Origin: Agrobacterium vaccinii
GTDB lineage: Bacteria; Pseudomonadota; Alphaproteobacteria; Rhizobiales; Rhizobiaceae
Direction: 5' to 3'
DNA: 64,000 nt
Assembly: GCF_021310995.1 (NCBI RefSeq)
Contig: NZ_CP054150.1
Span: 2,623,501 to 2,687,500 of the forward strand
The notes under the pieces are model-generated. The model was not told where the DNA came from, ran no database searches, and saw only the letters and a program-made list of their open reading frames with translations. Below, one piece after another: positions 17,280-26,500 of this stretch. The translations under genes were made by a program, and so were the position numbers. Numbering within the stretch: position 1 is the first letter of the stretch; every line of letters begins with the position of its first letter.

Positions 17280-17837
17280 TTATGGCTTTGGTGCCGTGGT
17301 CGTGGTGCCATCGGCGGCAGGTGCAGCAGGCGTTGCCGTGCTACCGCTTGCCTTGTCCTTCATCGTGACGAACTCCGGCGCGGCCTTCAGGCTATCTGCA
17401 GTCTCGGTGGTTGTGAGACGGATCGTGCCGCTCTGCGTGTCGCGGGTCACCGTGAGCTTGTCCATGGGGACAGCTACATCCTTGGCACCGATGCCGAGGA
17501 AGCCGCCGACGCCGACCACAGCAGCGACGATGCCGCCATTTTCCTCGAGAATGAGGTTGGTCACGCTGCCGATGCTTTCATCGGTCGAAGTGTAGACCGC
17601 GCTGCCAATATAATCGTTGGCGCTGATCTGGGTGCTGCCCTGTTCGGTTAGATATGCACCACCGGCTGCCGGTGTCGTCGTGGTCGTTGCCGCACCTGGT
17701 GTTGCTGGCGTTGCCGGGGCGGTTGCGCCGGGTGCTGCCGGTGCGGGCTGCGTTGTACCTTGTGCCATAGCAATGGGTGCGAACGTTGTGGAACCCAAGA
17801 GAGCGGCTGTGACGATCGTGGTGAGTGTCTTGTTCAT
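17280..17837 (-). CDS. Exported PRC-barrel domain protein
   Basis: A 185-residue protein: Sec signal peptide (1-25, ending AMAQ), a low-complexity Pro/Ala/Thr linker (26-60), one PRC-barrel domain (about 72-150, including DYIGSAVYTSTDESIGSV and DVAVPMDKL), and a Pro/Ala/Thr tail. PRC-barrel proteins of this exported kind are common in rhizobia and often stress-induced; their function is unknown. An exact EcfG promoter lies 78-103 bases upstream, supporting stress control. It is transcribed divergently from an HWE histidine kinase. Confidence 0.83.
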   Translation of the reverse strand: MNKTLTTIVTAALLGSTTFAPIAMAQGTTQPAPAAPGATAPATPATPGAATTTTTPAAGGAYLTEQGSTQISANDYIGSAVYTSTDESIGSVTNLILEENGGIVAAVVGVGGFLGIGAKDVAVPMDKLTVTRDTQSGTIRLTTTETADSLKAAPEFVTMKDKASGSTATPAAPAADGTTTTAPKP

Positions 17838-17914
17838 TTCGTACCTTCCTTGTTATGTCGAATTAACCTGCTCGGGACGGTTGAACCGTTTCTGTGTGAG
17901 CCTGTTGATTTGCA

Positions 17915-17940
17915 AACGGCGGGGGGCTGGAAATGGTTCC
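17915..17940 (-). promoter_or_regulatory. EcfG promoter of the PRC-barrel gene
   Basis: On the minus strand GGAAC (17936-17940), a 17-base spacer and CGTT (17915-17918), an exact consensus match. It is oriented toward the PRC-barrel ATG at 17837 and predicts a leader of about 70 bases. Confidence 0.82.
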
Positions 17941-18085
17941 GCCATTTTTTTAGGCATGTAAGTGCTGTTTCAACAGCTAAAATTGATGGATATTCAGGCA
18001 TATTCTGGGATTGCGCAGCATGATGGCTTGGGCCATTCTGCTGTCAGCCACGGTGATTGGAACGCCGTCAAAAACGCGCGAAACA

Positions 18086-19789
18086 ATGCAGAACAATATC
18101 ATTTTCAGATTGAGACAGCGGCTGGCGGGATTTTTCCCAATCGCGCCGATAAGAGTGTATCTCGTTGTAATGACAACGGTTATTACACTTCCGTTGATTA
18201 TTTTCGTCGGTTATCTGATGTTGAAGCTGGAAGCGGACGAGCGCGGCGACCTGCAACGGGAAGCGGTCGAAGATGCGCGCGCCATCAGCCGCAATGTCGA
18301 TCGCCGTTTGCAGGAGATGGCGACCTCTCTCAATCTGCTCTCCCAGTTCCCAGAACTCGAAAATGGTAACCTCGCGGCTTTTCACAACCGTGTGAGTGAG
18401 AGCCTTCAAAAACAGGGCCTTTACGTCATCATCGCGACGTCGGACGGAAAACAGCGTCTCAACAGCCGCGTGTCCTTAGACCACCCGCTGGGCGCCGTGC
18501 CACCCCAAATTCGGTTGCCGGAGGCACTGGCTGCTGGAAGGGTCACGGTATCCAACATCTTTTACGGCAACACCAGCAAGGAATGGGTTTTCAACGTTAT
18601 GCGCCCCCTGCCGCCTGCGCTATCGGCTGCGGGCGATGCCTTGATCATGACCCAGAACGCGCGCGATCTGATGGGGCTGATCTCAACGGATGGCCTGCCA
18701 TCGGACTGGGCAATTGCCATTCTGGACGGCGACCGCAATGTGGTGGCCTCCAGCACGCCCCAGACCATTGCAGCCGGGACACCCTTTGCTCACACCGCGG
18801 CAACGCAGCAGATGCAGGCGTTCAGCGGCAGCTTCGAGGATGAAAACGGTATCATATATGCCTATTCGCAACTGCCCGGCTGGTCATGGAAGGCCGTGAT
18901 CTGGGGCCCGGCCGACAACAGCCAGTCGGCTCTGGCCAGCACGTGGCGCAAGATGATGATCGGCAGTTTCGCCCTTCTCATCATCGCCATTGCCGGTGCC
19001 TATCTGGTTGGCAGGCAGCTTCGCGGCTCGATCCGCCAGTTGGTGGACATGGCACGGCGGATCGGCGAAGGCGAAATCGTCGCGCCCATCGACACCAAGA
19101 TCACCGAGGCCAATCAGGTAGCGATTGCGCTGTCCAACGCATCCTTCGACCGCAGTCAGGCCGAAGACCGCACACATCTGATTTTGCATGAACTCGTCCA
19201 CCGTACGAAGAACATGCTGACGCTGGTTCAGGCCATGATGCGCCAGCTTGCGCGCGAAAACACCACCGTCGAGGAGTTCCAGAAGGAAGTCGATCACCGG
19301 CTTCGCGGTCTGGGCATGTCGATCAGTGCACTGTCAGATGTGCAGTGGCAGGGACTGCCGATGCGCAAGCTGATTGAGACACATCTCGACGTTTTCGGCA
19401 GCGTCGCCGATCAGGTCAAATTGACCGGCGACGATTTCATGCTGTCGCCGGAGGCCGCACAAAATCTCGGGCTCATCGTCCACGAACTGGCCACCAACTC
19501 CATCAAATATGGAGCGCTTTCCGTTCCCTCCGCCAAGGTGGAATTGTCGTGGAAACGCGACGCCGATGCGGGCCAAGACTTGCTGACAATCGACTGGAAT
19601 GAGGTCGGAGGGCCGCCTGCTACGCCTCCCACCCGAAATGGTTTTGGTACGACGATCACCAAACGTCACGCCGAAGGCGCCTTTTCAGCAACGATCACAA
19701 CGGACTATGCGCAAACAGGTTTCCGGTGGACGCTGGTGGCGCCAGCCCATAATTTCATTTCTCAAAAAAATGCGACCGCGCTCGATTAA
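18086..19789 (+). CDS. Membrane sensor histidine kinase, HWE/HisKA_2 family
   Basis: A 567-residue sensor kinase. From the ATG at 18086: transmembrane helix about 28-50, an extracytoplasmic sensor of about 240 residues, a second helix about 295-315, a HAMP linker, then the kinase core. The phospho-acceptor box is HELVHRTKNML, the N box HELATNSIKYGAL, and the WNEVGGPP motif marks the HWE group. No good ribosome site is visible; the frame extends to 18011 and a start at 18020/18023 is possible. It lies near the PhyR cluster and shares its kinase class with stress-response kinases, but no EcfG promoter is seen before it, so its partner regulator is unknown. Confidence 0.85.
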   Translation: MQNNIIFRLRQRLAGFFPIAPIRVYLVVMTTVITLPLIIFVGYLMLKLEADERGDLQREAVEDARAISRNVDRRLQEMATSLNLLSQFPELENGNLAAFHNRVSESLQKQGLYVIIATSDGKQRLNSRVSLDHPLGAVPPQIRLPEALAAGRVTVSNIFYGNTSKEWVFNVMRPLPPALSAAGDALIMTQNARDLMGLISTDGLPSDWAIAILDGDRNVVASSTPQTIAAGTPFAHTAATQQMQAFSGSFEDENGIIYAYSQLPGWSWKAVIWGPADNSQSALASTWRKMMIGSFALLIIAIAGAYLVGRQLRGSIRQLVDMARRIGEGEIVAPIDTKITEANQVAIALSNASFDRSQAEDRTHLILHELVHRTKNMLTLVQAMMRQLARENTTVEEFQKEVDHRLRGLGMSISALSDVQWQGLPMRKLIETHLDVFGSVADQVKLTGDDFMLSPEAAQNLGLIVHELATNSIKYGALSVPSAKVELSWKRDADAGQDLLTIDWNEVGGPPATPPTRNGFGTTITKRHAEGAFSATITTDYAQTGFRWTLVAPAHNFISQKNATALD

Positions 19790-19908
19790 TTTTCAAATTG
19801 TTGGAACCAACGGCGTGGAGTCGCGTTTTTATGGCAAGCCAAGCCTCTCCCCGTCCCCGCCTGAGGCTTGGCGCATGCAGGTTTTGCCCCTGAAAACCTG
19901 CCATAAAT

Positions 19909-19937
19909 AGCACGGCTCTACGGAGCCGTGCTTTTTT
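19909..19937 (+). terminator. Intrinsic terminator after the HWE kinase
   Basis: Perfect stem AGCACGGCTC / GAGCCGTGCT (19909-19918 and 19923-19932) followed by TTTTT. It ends the plus-strand kinase transcript. Confidence 0.9.
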
Positions 19938-20032
19938 GTCTCATGCTCATCGTCCGAAAAATTCCAGACTGCATCGCCCTCACTCGCATGACTGCGGGTT
20001 GGTGCGATATCGCTGAGATCGGGAATGGGGGA

Positions 20033-21025
20033 TCAGGTTGGAAGGGGCGCTGGAAATCTCAGGAAATAATCGATGTTGTCTGATGATACCGAGTAGGTGG
20101 CTTCGCCGCCAAGCGCTGCTGGCACGACCTTTTCCAGAACGACGCTGCCGAAGTGGCTGCGCTTGTCTTCGGCTGAGGACAGCGATGCGCCACTGCCACC
20201 GAGCGGTTCCGTCCAGCGAACCTCGAAGAACTCGCCGTCCTTGCGACAATCGAGCGTCAACGGCAGATGGCGAGACAGATTTCCACCATGGCTGACCGTG
20301 TTTACCACCAGTTCATGAAAGGCGAGACCCACGTAAAGAGCGCCATTGGGATTGAGAAGAAGGTTGTCCCCCTTCATCTGTATCAGGTGCGGATATTCCG
20401 GCAGATACATATCGGCTTGCTGTTTCAACAGATCGAAAATTTCGGCGCCGCGCCAGTCCGAATCCGTAATCAAATCCTGCGACTGTGCCAGCGCGTGTAG
20501 CCTGCCGCGAAACTTCCGCAGAAAATCTTCCTTGGTGAAGCTGAAGCGGGCCGTCTGGGCCGACAAGCTTTGAATGATGGCGAGAAGATTTTTCGAGCGG
20601 TGGCTGACTTCACGCAACAGCGAGCGCAACAGTTGCTCACGTCGTCTTTCGACGGAGATTTCTCTGATGGTCGTCTTGAGCACGCGCTGCCCGGACATGT
20701 TGACGGTTGAATAGACGTGGAATTGGAAGGTCCGATCCTTGCCTGCACTGACTTCAAGCATTCCACGACTGCCTGCGGATGTCAGGTCTTTCTTCAGGTC
20801 GGACAGTCTTGCCGAAAGGTCAGGGCCGAACATCGAGAGGTCGGTTGGGTCCTCGCCTGTTTCACCAGGGAGGCTCCACACGTCGGGCAGATTCGCGATG
20901 AAGATATATTCCTTATCACGGTCTTGGAGCATGACCGTCTCGTCAGAGTCGAGAAGGGCGAGCACGAGTGAATCGTGCAGGTCGCCCTCGTCTCTCCCAG
21001 CATTATGCCACGCCAGCCGATGCAA
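20033..21025 (-). CDS. Cytoplasmic PAS-domain HWE histidine kinase, candidate PhyR kinase
   Basis: A 330-residue soluble kinase: a PAS-like region (about 20-125) with no membrane segments, then the HWE core. The phospho-acceptor box is REVSHRSKNLLAI near residue 140, the N box FHELVVNTVSHG near 235, and the W-x-E motif appears as RWTEPLGG near 272. The start is a TTG at 21025, preceded by TAGGAG at good spacing. It follows phyR on the same strand after 112 bases but has its own exact EcfG promoter. HWE kinases next to phyR are the known activators of PhyR in several alphaproteobacteria; that role is inferred here from position, class and promoter. Confidence 0.83.
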   Translation of the reverse strand: MHRLAWHNAGRDEGDLHDSLVLALLDSDETVMLQDRDKEYIFIANLPDVWSLPGETGEDPTDLSMFGPDLSARLSDLKKDLTSAGSRGMLEVSAGKDRTFQFHVYSTVNMSGQRVLKTTIREISVERRREQLLRSLLREVSHRSKNLLAIIQSLSAQTARFSFTKEDFLRKFRGRLHALAQSQDLITDSDWRGAEIFDLLKQQADMYLPEYPHLIQMKGDNLLLNPNGALYVGLAFHELVVNTVSHGGNLSRHLPLTLDCRKDGEFFEVRWTEPLGGSGASLSSAEDKRSHFGSVVLEKVVPAALGGEATYSVSSDNIDYFLRFPAPLPT

Positions 21026-21087
21026 TATGGTCTCCTAACGGGGAACGGCGGTTAAGGTCGCGATGTCCGGAACAACATGCAGACCTC

Positions 21088-21112
21088 AACGCCGGCTACC
21101 AACCCGAGTTCC
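21088..21112 (-). promoter_or_regulatory. EcfG promoter of the PAS-HWE kinase gene
   Basis: Minus-strand GGAAC (21108-21112), 16-base spacer, CGTT (21088-21091): an exact match, in the 112-base gap between phyR and the kinase gene. Predicted leader about 55 bases to the TTG at 21025. Confidence 0.82.
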
Positions 21113-21137
21113 AAAGTCTCTCAAAGTTCACTGTTGT

Positions 21138-21932
21138 TTATGCAGCGACACGTGAACTTTCATTGAAGAACAGCGCCTGGCTGATAAGCGCCTTGACCAT
21201 GTCCGGGTTGAACGGCTTGGTCACGAGGAAGGTCGGCTCAGGACGTTCACCGGTCAGAAGACGCTCTGGGAATGCCGTGATGAAAATGACCGGAAGGGTC
21301 GTCATCTGAAGGATTTCCTTCATGGCTTCTAGACCGGAGCTACCATCGGCAAGCTGGATATCCGCAAGGATCATCTTGGGCTGCGTGCGGTGGAACAGTT
21401 CCAGTGCTTCCTTATGGGTGCGGGCAATACCGGTAACGTTGTGACCCAGGTCGGTCACCATCTGCTCGATATCCATCGCGATCAGAGGCTCGTCCTCGAT
21501 GATCATAATATCGGTCGCGACCTGGCGGGCGATTTCGGATGCCGCTTCATCGATTAGCTTGCTGACCTGCGATTCAGGAACGCGCAAAATTTCGGCAACT
21601 TCAGCGAGGGAGAATTCTTCGACCGTGGTCAGAAGGAATGCCTGACGCGGCACAGCCGGGACGGCGGAAAGATTGGCTGATGCCCGCTTTTCCCAGCCTG
21701 TCAGGTTTTCATCCGTCTTGATGTTGATCGTGACGGAACTAAAGATCGAAACGAACAATTGGTACAGCGAGACGCGATCACTGCTGGTCTGCGGAAAAAT
21801 GCTGACATCGGCGATGAGCGCTTCAAGGCTTGCGGCAACATAGGCGTCACCGGTAGATTGTGAACCGCAGACAGCACGCGCAAACCTGCGGAGATAAGGC
21901 AGATGCGCTGCTATGCGTGTAGAAACTGACAT
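21138..21932 (-). CDS. phyR: General stress response regulator PhyR
   Basis: Anti-anti-sigma response regulator, 264 residues from the ATG at 21932. Residues 1-135 form an ECF-sigma-like domain without DNA-binding capacity; residues 140-258 form a receiver with acidic pair Glu146-Asp147, phospho-acceptor Asp191 (MILADIQL) and Lys239 (VTKPF). On phosphorylation PhyR binds NepR and frees EcfG. The reading frame runs further upstream to 22007, but that part covers the promoter and is not coding. It is divergent from nepR-ecfG, the classical alphaproteobacterial arrangement. Confidence 0.96.
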   Translation of the reverse strand: MSVSTRIAAHLPYLRRFARAVCGSQSTGDAYVAASLEALIADVSIFPQTSSDRVSLYQLFVSIFSSVTINIKTDENLTGWEKRASANLSAVPAVPRQAFLLTTVEEFSLAEVAEILRVPESQVSKLIDEAASEIARQVATDIMIIEDEPLIAMDIEQMVTDLGHNVTGIARTHKEALELFHRTQPKMILADIQLADGSSGLEAMKEILQMTTLPVIFITAFPERLLTGERPEPTFLVTKPFNPDMVKALISQALFFNESSRVAA

Positions 21933-21980
21933 GGAATTCTCCCCTGTACATGCGGCTTGCAACGCAAACCTAATCGAAAA

Positions 21981-22005
21981 AACGTGGCATTCAAAAAAAA
22001 GTTCC
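21981..22005 (-). promoter_or_regulatory. EcfG promoter of phyR
   Basis: Minus-strand GGAAC (22001-22005), 16-base spacer, CGTT (21981-21984): an exact match. Predicted start of transcription is near 21974, about 40 bases before the phyR ATG. Its -35 element lies back-to-back with that of the nepR-ecfG promoter, 8 bases away, so both sides of the switch are under positive feedback. Confidence 0.88.
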
Positions 22006-22013
22006 AACCGAAC

Positions 22014-22038
22014 GGAACAATTTTTTTAGCCATGCATT
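22014..22038 (+). promoter_or_regulatory. EcfG-type promoter of nepR-ecfG (one mismatch)
   Basis: Plus-strand GGAAC (22014-22018), 16-base spacer, CATT (22035-22038), one base from the CGTT consensus. It faces nepR (ATG 22072) with a predicted leader of about 27 bases. The weaker -10 element may keep basal expression of the sigma/anti-sigma pair low. Confidence 0.65.
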
Positions 22039-22071
22039 GATGTCGAGGTCACCAAAGGAATACCGGAAATC

Positions 22072-22272
22072 ATGAACATGTTTCAATCGGATCAGGATCC
22101 GTCTGAAAAGGGAACGTCACCGACGGTTCCCGACTCAGGTAGAGCCGTTATCTCTCGCAAATTACGAGAACTATACGACGCAGTTCAGGACGAGGGCATC
22201 CCGGACAAATTCCTCGATCTTCTTGAAAAGCTCGACGAAGCTGAAAATAACGCAAAGGCTTCGAGGCGATAA
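22072..22272 (+). CDS. nepR: Anti-sigma factor NepR
   Basis: A 66-residue protein that sequesters EcfG until displaced by phospho-PhyR. The conserved core is the two-helix segment ISRKLRELYDAVQDEG followed by IPDKFLDLLEKLDEAE (residues ~24-60), matching the NepR family signature of LR-x2-Y and IP-x-F-x2-LL. The stop codon overlaps the ecfG start in a TAATG arrangement, so the two proteins are made in a coupled ratio. Confidence 0.94.
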   Translation: MNMFQSDQDPSEKGTSPTVPDSGRAVISRKLRELYDAVQDEGIPDKFLDLLEKLDEAENNAKASRR

Positions 22273-22829
22273 TGGTCACAGAACCGAGCAAGAATGAGCA
22301 CAATTTCAAGCGCGAGATGCTGGCCGCTTTGCCAAATCTGCGCGCCTTCGCCATCTCTCTGATCAGATCCCGTGACCGCGCCGACGACCTCGTGCAGGAT
22401 ACGATCATGAAGGCATGGGCGAAGCAGGAAAGCTACCAACCCGGCACCAATATGCGTGCCTGGCTCGTCACGATCCTTCGCAACGAGTTTTACAGCCAGA
22501 TCAGAAAATCCGGTCGTGAGGTTCAGGATACGGACGGGGCTTACACATCGCGCCTTTCCGTGCCTCCAGAGCAGCATGGTTCTGTTGACCTGCAGGACTT
22601 CAGGCAGGCCCTAGCCAAGTTGCCTGAAGATCAGCGTGAAGCCATTTTGCTGATCGGCGCATCGGGTTTTGCCTATGAGGAAGCCGCTGAGATTTGCGGA
22701 TGCCCTGTCGGCACTATCAAGAGCCGCGTCAGCCGCGCGCGCCTGCGCCTTCAGGAGTTGTTGGGCATCGAGAACGAAAACGAGTTTGGTCCAGATGCGC
22801 AAATGACAGCTGCTGCTGCCGTTCGCTAA
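22272..22829 (+). CDS. ecfG: ECF sigma factor of the general stress response (EcfG)
   Basis: A 185-residue ECF sigma factor: region 2 over about residues 15-85 (FAISLIRSRDRADDLVQDT, MRAWLVTILRN) and region 4 over 120-175 (LPEDQREAILLIGASGFAYEEAAEI, split across the helix-turn-helix). It directs RNA polymerase to GGAAC-N16/17-CGTT promoters. Start at the ATG 22272 overlaps the nepR stop by one base. The genomic setting (phyR divergent, nepR coupled) makes the EcfG assignment firm. Five exact target promoters are found elsewhere in this window. Confidence 0.95.
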   Translation: MVTEPSKNEHNFKREMLAALPNLRAFAISLIRSRDRADDLVQDTIMKAWAKQESYQPGTNMRAWLVTILRNEFYSQIRKSGREVQDTDGAYTSRLSVPPEQHGSVDLQDFRQALAKLPEDQREAILLIGASGFAYEEAAEICGCPVGTIKSRVSRARLRLQELLGIENENEFGPDAQMTAAAAVR

Positions 22830-22852
22830 GGCAAGATGATCTGTAGAAACTG

Positions 22853-22886
22853 AAAACGGCGCGACTCTCGAAGTCGCGCCGTTTTT
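22853..22886. terminator. Bidirectional intrinsic terminator between ecfG and putR
   Basis: Perfect 14-bp stem AAAACGGCGCGACT / AGTCGCGCCGTTTT (22853-22866 and 22872-22885) with A and T runs at its ends, between convergent genes. Confidence 0.92.
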
Positions 22887-23356
22887 CATATGCCAACGTC
22901 CTTGACCGATTGCATCACCACGAATGTCGAGGTGTTGGCAACACAGGGCAGGCTGGAGATTTTCTCGCCCAGCACCCGCCGGTATTTGCGAATATCGGTG
23001 GTGCGGACCTTCAACAGATAGTCGAACGCACCGGCGATCATGTGGCACTCTTCCACTTCCCTGATCTTGCGCACAGCCGTGTTGAAATCCTCCAGCGCCT
23101 TTTCCCGCGTATCGGATAATTTGACCTCTGTGAAAGCAATATGCTCCAGCCCCAGCTTGGCGGGATCGAGCGTGGCGCGGAAGCCGAGAATATAGCCCTC
23201 CTCCACCAGCCGTTTCAGGCGCGTCTGGCACGGCGTCTTGGAAAGGCCGACCTGGCTGGAAAGCTGCGCCATGGACATGCGCCCATCCTCACTCAACACC
23301 TCCAGTATCTTCAAATCGAAATGATCCAGATCGCCTGTTTCAAGAAGTTTTACCAT
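22886..23356 (-). CDS. putR: Lrp/AsnC-family regulator, probable PutR
   Basis: A 156-residue regulator starting at the ATG 23356. Helix-turn-helix at about residues 25-50 (MSMAQLSSQVGLSKTPCQTR) and a C-terminal RAM ligand-binding domain (about 75-150). It is divergent from putA with 159 bases between, the same layout as the proline-responsive activator PutR of Agrobacterium and Rhodobacter. Because PutA here lacks an N-terminal DNA-binding domain, control must come from a separate protein, supporting the PutR call. Confidence 0.88.
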   Translation of the reverse strand: MVKLLETGDLDHFDLKILEVLSEDGRMSMAQLSSQVGLSKTPCQTRLKRLVEEGYILGFRATLDPAKLGLEHIAFTEVKLSDTREKALEDFNTAVRKIREVEECHMIAGAFDYLLKVRTTDIRKYRRVLGEKISSLPCVANTSTFVVMQSVKDVGI

Positions 23357-23515
23357 TCGATAATCCGCTTTTATCTGCCAATATAAGTTCATTCAGACTG
23401 ATATATCCTCGAAATAAGTCCATATCAATTTCTTCGACAATGATATTCTGGCTTTGGAGGAAGAGCGGTCGCCAGCAATGTCGCGCCTCCAGATATGTTC
23501 AAGGGAAACGGACCG

Positions 23516-26500
23516 ATGACGGGACTTGCAGCAGTAACCGAAAACGACAGCGCGCAGACCATTTTCGGCGATTTTGCGCCGCCAGTGGGTCCGCAATCGC
23601 CGTTGCGCAAAGCCATTACCGCGGCTTACCGCCGGTCCGAACCGGAATGCATCGATGCATTGTTGCCGGATGCCACGGTCACACCTGAACAGGCGACGAC
23701 GATCCGGGCAACAGCCCGCAAGCTGGTCTCCGCACTTCGCTCTAAAGCCAAGGGCACCGGTGTCGAAGGTCTGGTGCAGGAATATTCCCTCTCCAGCCAG
23801 GAAGGCGTGGCGTTGATGTGCCTTGCCGAGGCGCTGCTGCGGATTCCCGATGCAGCCACCCGCGACGCGCTGATCCGCGACAAGATCGCAACCGGCGACT
23901 GGAGATCACATCTGGGCGGCGGTCGTTCTTTGTTCGTCAACGCTGCGACCTGGGGTCTCGTCATCACCGGGAAGCTGACTTCTACCGTCAACGACAAAGG
24001 CTTGTCTGCTGCACTAACGAAGCTGATTTCGCGCGCAGGCGAACCCGTCATCCGCCGGGGCGTCGATATGGCCATGCGCATGATGGGCGAGCAGTTTGTA
24101 ACCGGCCAGACCATTGGCGAGGCCATTAATCGCTCGAAAGCGCTTGAGGCGCAGGGGTTTCAGTATTCCTACGACATGCTGGGTGAAGCTGCGACCACGG
24201 CCAAAGATGCAGAGCGTTATTACCGTGACTACGAGCAGGCGATCCATGCCATCGGCAAGGCTTCGGCTGGTCGTGGGGTCTATGGTGGCCCCGGCATTTC
24301 CATCAAGCTGTCTGCACTCCACCCCCGCTATGTGCGGGGACAGGCAGAGCGTGTCATGGGCGAGCTTTTGCCGCGCGTGAAGGCGCTGATGGTACTGGCA
24401 AAAGGCTACGACATCGGTCTCAACATCGATGCCGAGGAAGCCGACCGGCTGGAACTGTCGCTCGACCTTCTGGAAGCCGTTGCGCTGGACCCCGATCTCG
24501 GCACATGGCAGGGCCTCGGCTTCGTGGTGCAGGCCTATAGCCGTCGCTGCCCCTTCGTGCTGGATTACATCATCGATCTCGCCCGCAGATCGAACCGCCG
24601 CATCATGGTTCGTCTGGTCAAGGGCGCCTATTGGGATGCCGAAATCAAGCGGGCACAGCAGGATGGCCTGGAAGGCTTTCCCGTTTTCACCCGCAAGGTC
24701 CATACGGATGTGTCCTACATTGCCTGTGCGCGAAAACTTCTGGGTGCCCGCGACGTGATCTTCCCGCAATTTGCGACCCACAATGCACAGTCCCTCGCCA
24801 CGATCTATCATCTGGCGGGGCCTGACTTCAAAATCGGCGATTACGAGTTCCAGTGCCTGCATGGCATGGGCGAGCCGCTCTACAGCGAAGTCGTGGGCAG
24901 ACGAAAGCTTGACCGGCCCTGCCGCTTTTACGCGCCCGTGGGAACGCATGAAACATTGCTGGCCTATCTCGTGCGTCGCCTCCTGGAAAACGGTGCGAAC
25001 TCCTCCTTCGTCAACCGCATCGCAGACCCAGATGTGGCCATCGACAGCCTGCTGGAAGACCCTGTTGCCGTCGTTTCCGCCATGCCAGTGGCCGGTGCAC
25101 AGCATGAGAAAATCGCAAAGCCTGCCGATCTCTATCGCGAACGCCGCAATTCCGGCGGGCTCGATCTTGCCAATGAAGACACACTTGCCGCATTGAGCGA
25201 CGCTCTGTCCGCAAGTGCAACGATGGACTGGAAAGCAGCACCACCGCAGGCCAGCGGCTCCACCCGCGCCGTCGTCAATCCCGGCGATCACAATGATCTG
25301 GTGGGTTTCGTCATCGAACCGCGTGAAGAAGACGTGACGGCTGCGCTGAAGGCTGCCGCGCAATCGACATGGCCGCAGACCAACGTCGAGCAACGTGCAG
25401 CCTGCCTGGAAAAAGCGGCTGATCTGATGCAGGCGAAATTGCCGGTGCTGCTGGGTCTCATCATGCGCGAGGCGGGAAAATCTGCGCCGAACGCCATTGC
25501 CGAGGTGCGCGAAGCCATCGATTTTCTGCGCTATTACGCGCAGGAGGCACGCAGGACGTTCGGGCCCGACCAGCAGGCGCTCGGGACCGTCGTCTGCATC
25601 AGCCCATGGAATTTTCCGCTGGCGATCTTCATTGGACAGGTCGCGGCGGCACTGGTGGCGGGCAACACGGTCCTGGCAAAGCCCGCCGAGGAAACGCCAC
25701 TGATTGCCGCTGAAGGCGTGCGTCTGTTGCACGAGGCGGGCGTGCCCGCAGATGCAGTGCAGCTTCTTCCTGGTGATGGCAAGACCGGCGGGCTGCTGGT
25801 GGGCGCCGAGGAAACAGCCGGTGTGATGTTTACAGGCTCCACTGAGGTGGCCCGCCTGATCCAGAAGCAGTTGAGCAAGAGGGTTCTTGGCAACGGCCAG
25901 CCCATTCCGCTGATTGCGGAAACGGGTGGACAGAACGCCATGATCGTCGATTCCTCGGCCCTTGCCGAACAGGTGGTGGCGGACGTCATCGCTTCGGCCT
26001 TCGATAGCGCCGGTCAGCGCTGCTCGGCATTGCGCGTTCTCTGCCTTCAGGATGACGTGGCGGAAAAAACCCTGACGATGCTGAAAGGCGCGCTGCATGA
26101 ACTGCGTATCGGCAGGACCGACCGGCTGTCCGTGGATGTCGGCCCCGTCATTACGCAGGAAGCCAAGGACAACATCGAAAAGCACATCGAAGCCATGCGT
26201 GCGCTTGGCAACCGGATCGAGCAGATCACGCTGACCGGCGAAACCGGCAAGGGCACCTTCGTTCCACCGACGATCATCGAGCTGAAATCCCTGTCCGACC
26301 TGAAGCACGAGGTCTTCGGACCCGTCTTGCACGTCATCCGCTTCCAGCGCGAAAAGCTCGACAGGCTGATCGATGACATCAACGCCACGGGTTACGGCCT
26401 GACCTTCGGTCTACACACCCGTCTCGATACGACGATTGCCCATGTACTTTCACGCGTGAAGGCGGGCAATCTCTATGTCAACCGCAACATCATCGGCGCG

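Noticed and set aside
18056..18090. GGAAC before the membrane HWE kinase as an EcfG promoter
   Set aside because: GGAAC is present near 18060 but neither a 16- nor a 17-base spacer leads to CGTT or a close variant.
24014..26332. 772-residue open frame antisense to putA
   Set aside because: Shadow of the GC-rich putA coding strand; residue composition is Gly/Arg/His-rich, no family resemblance, no ribosome site.
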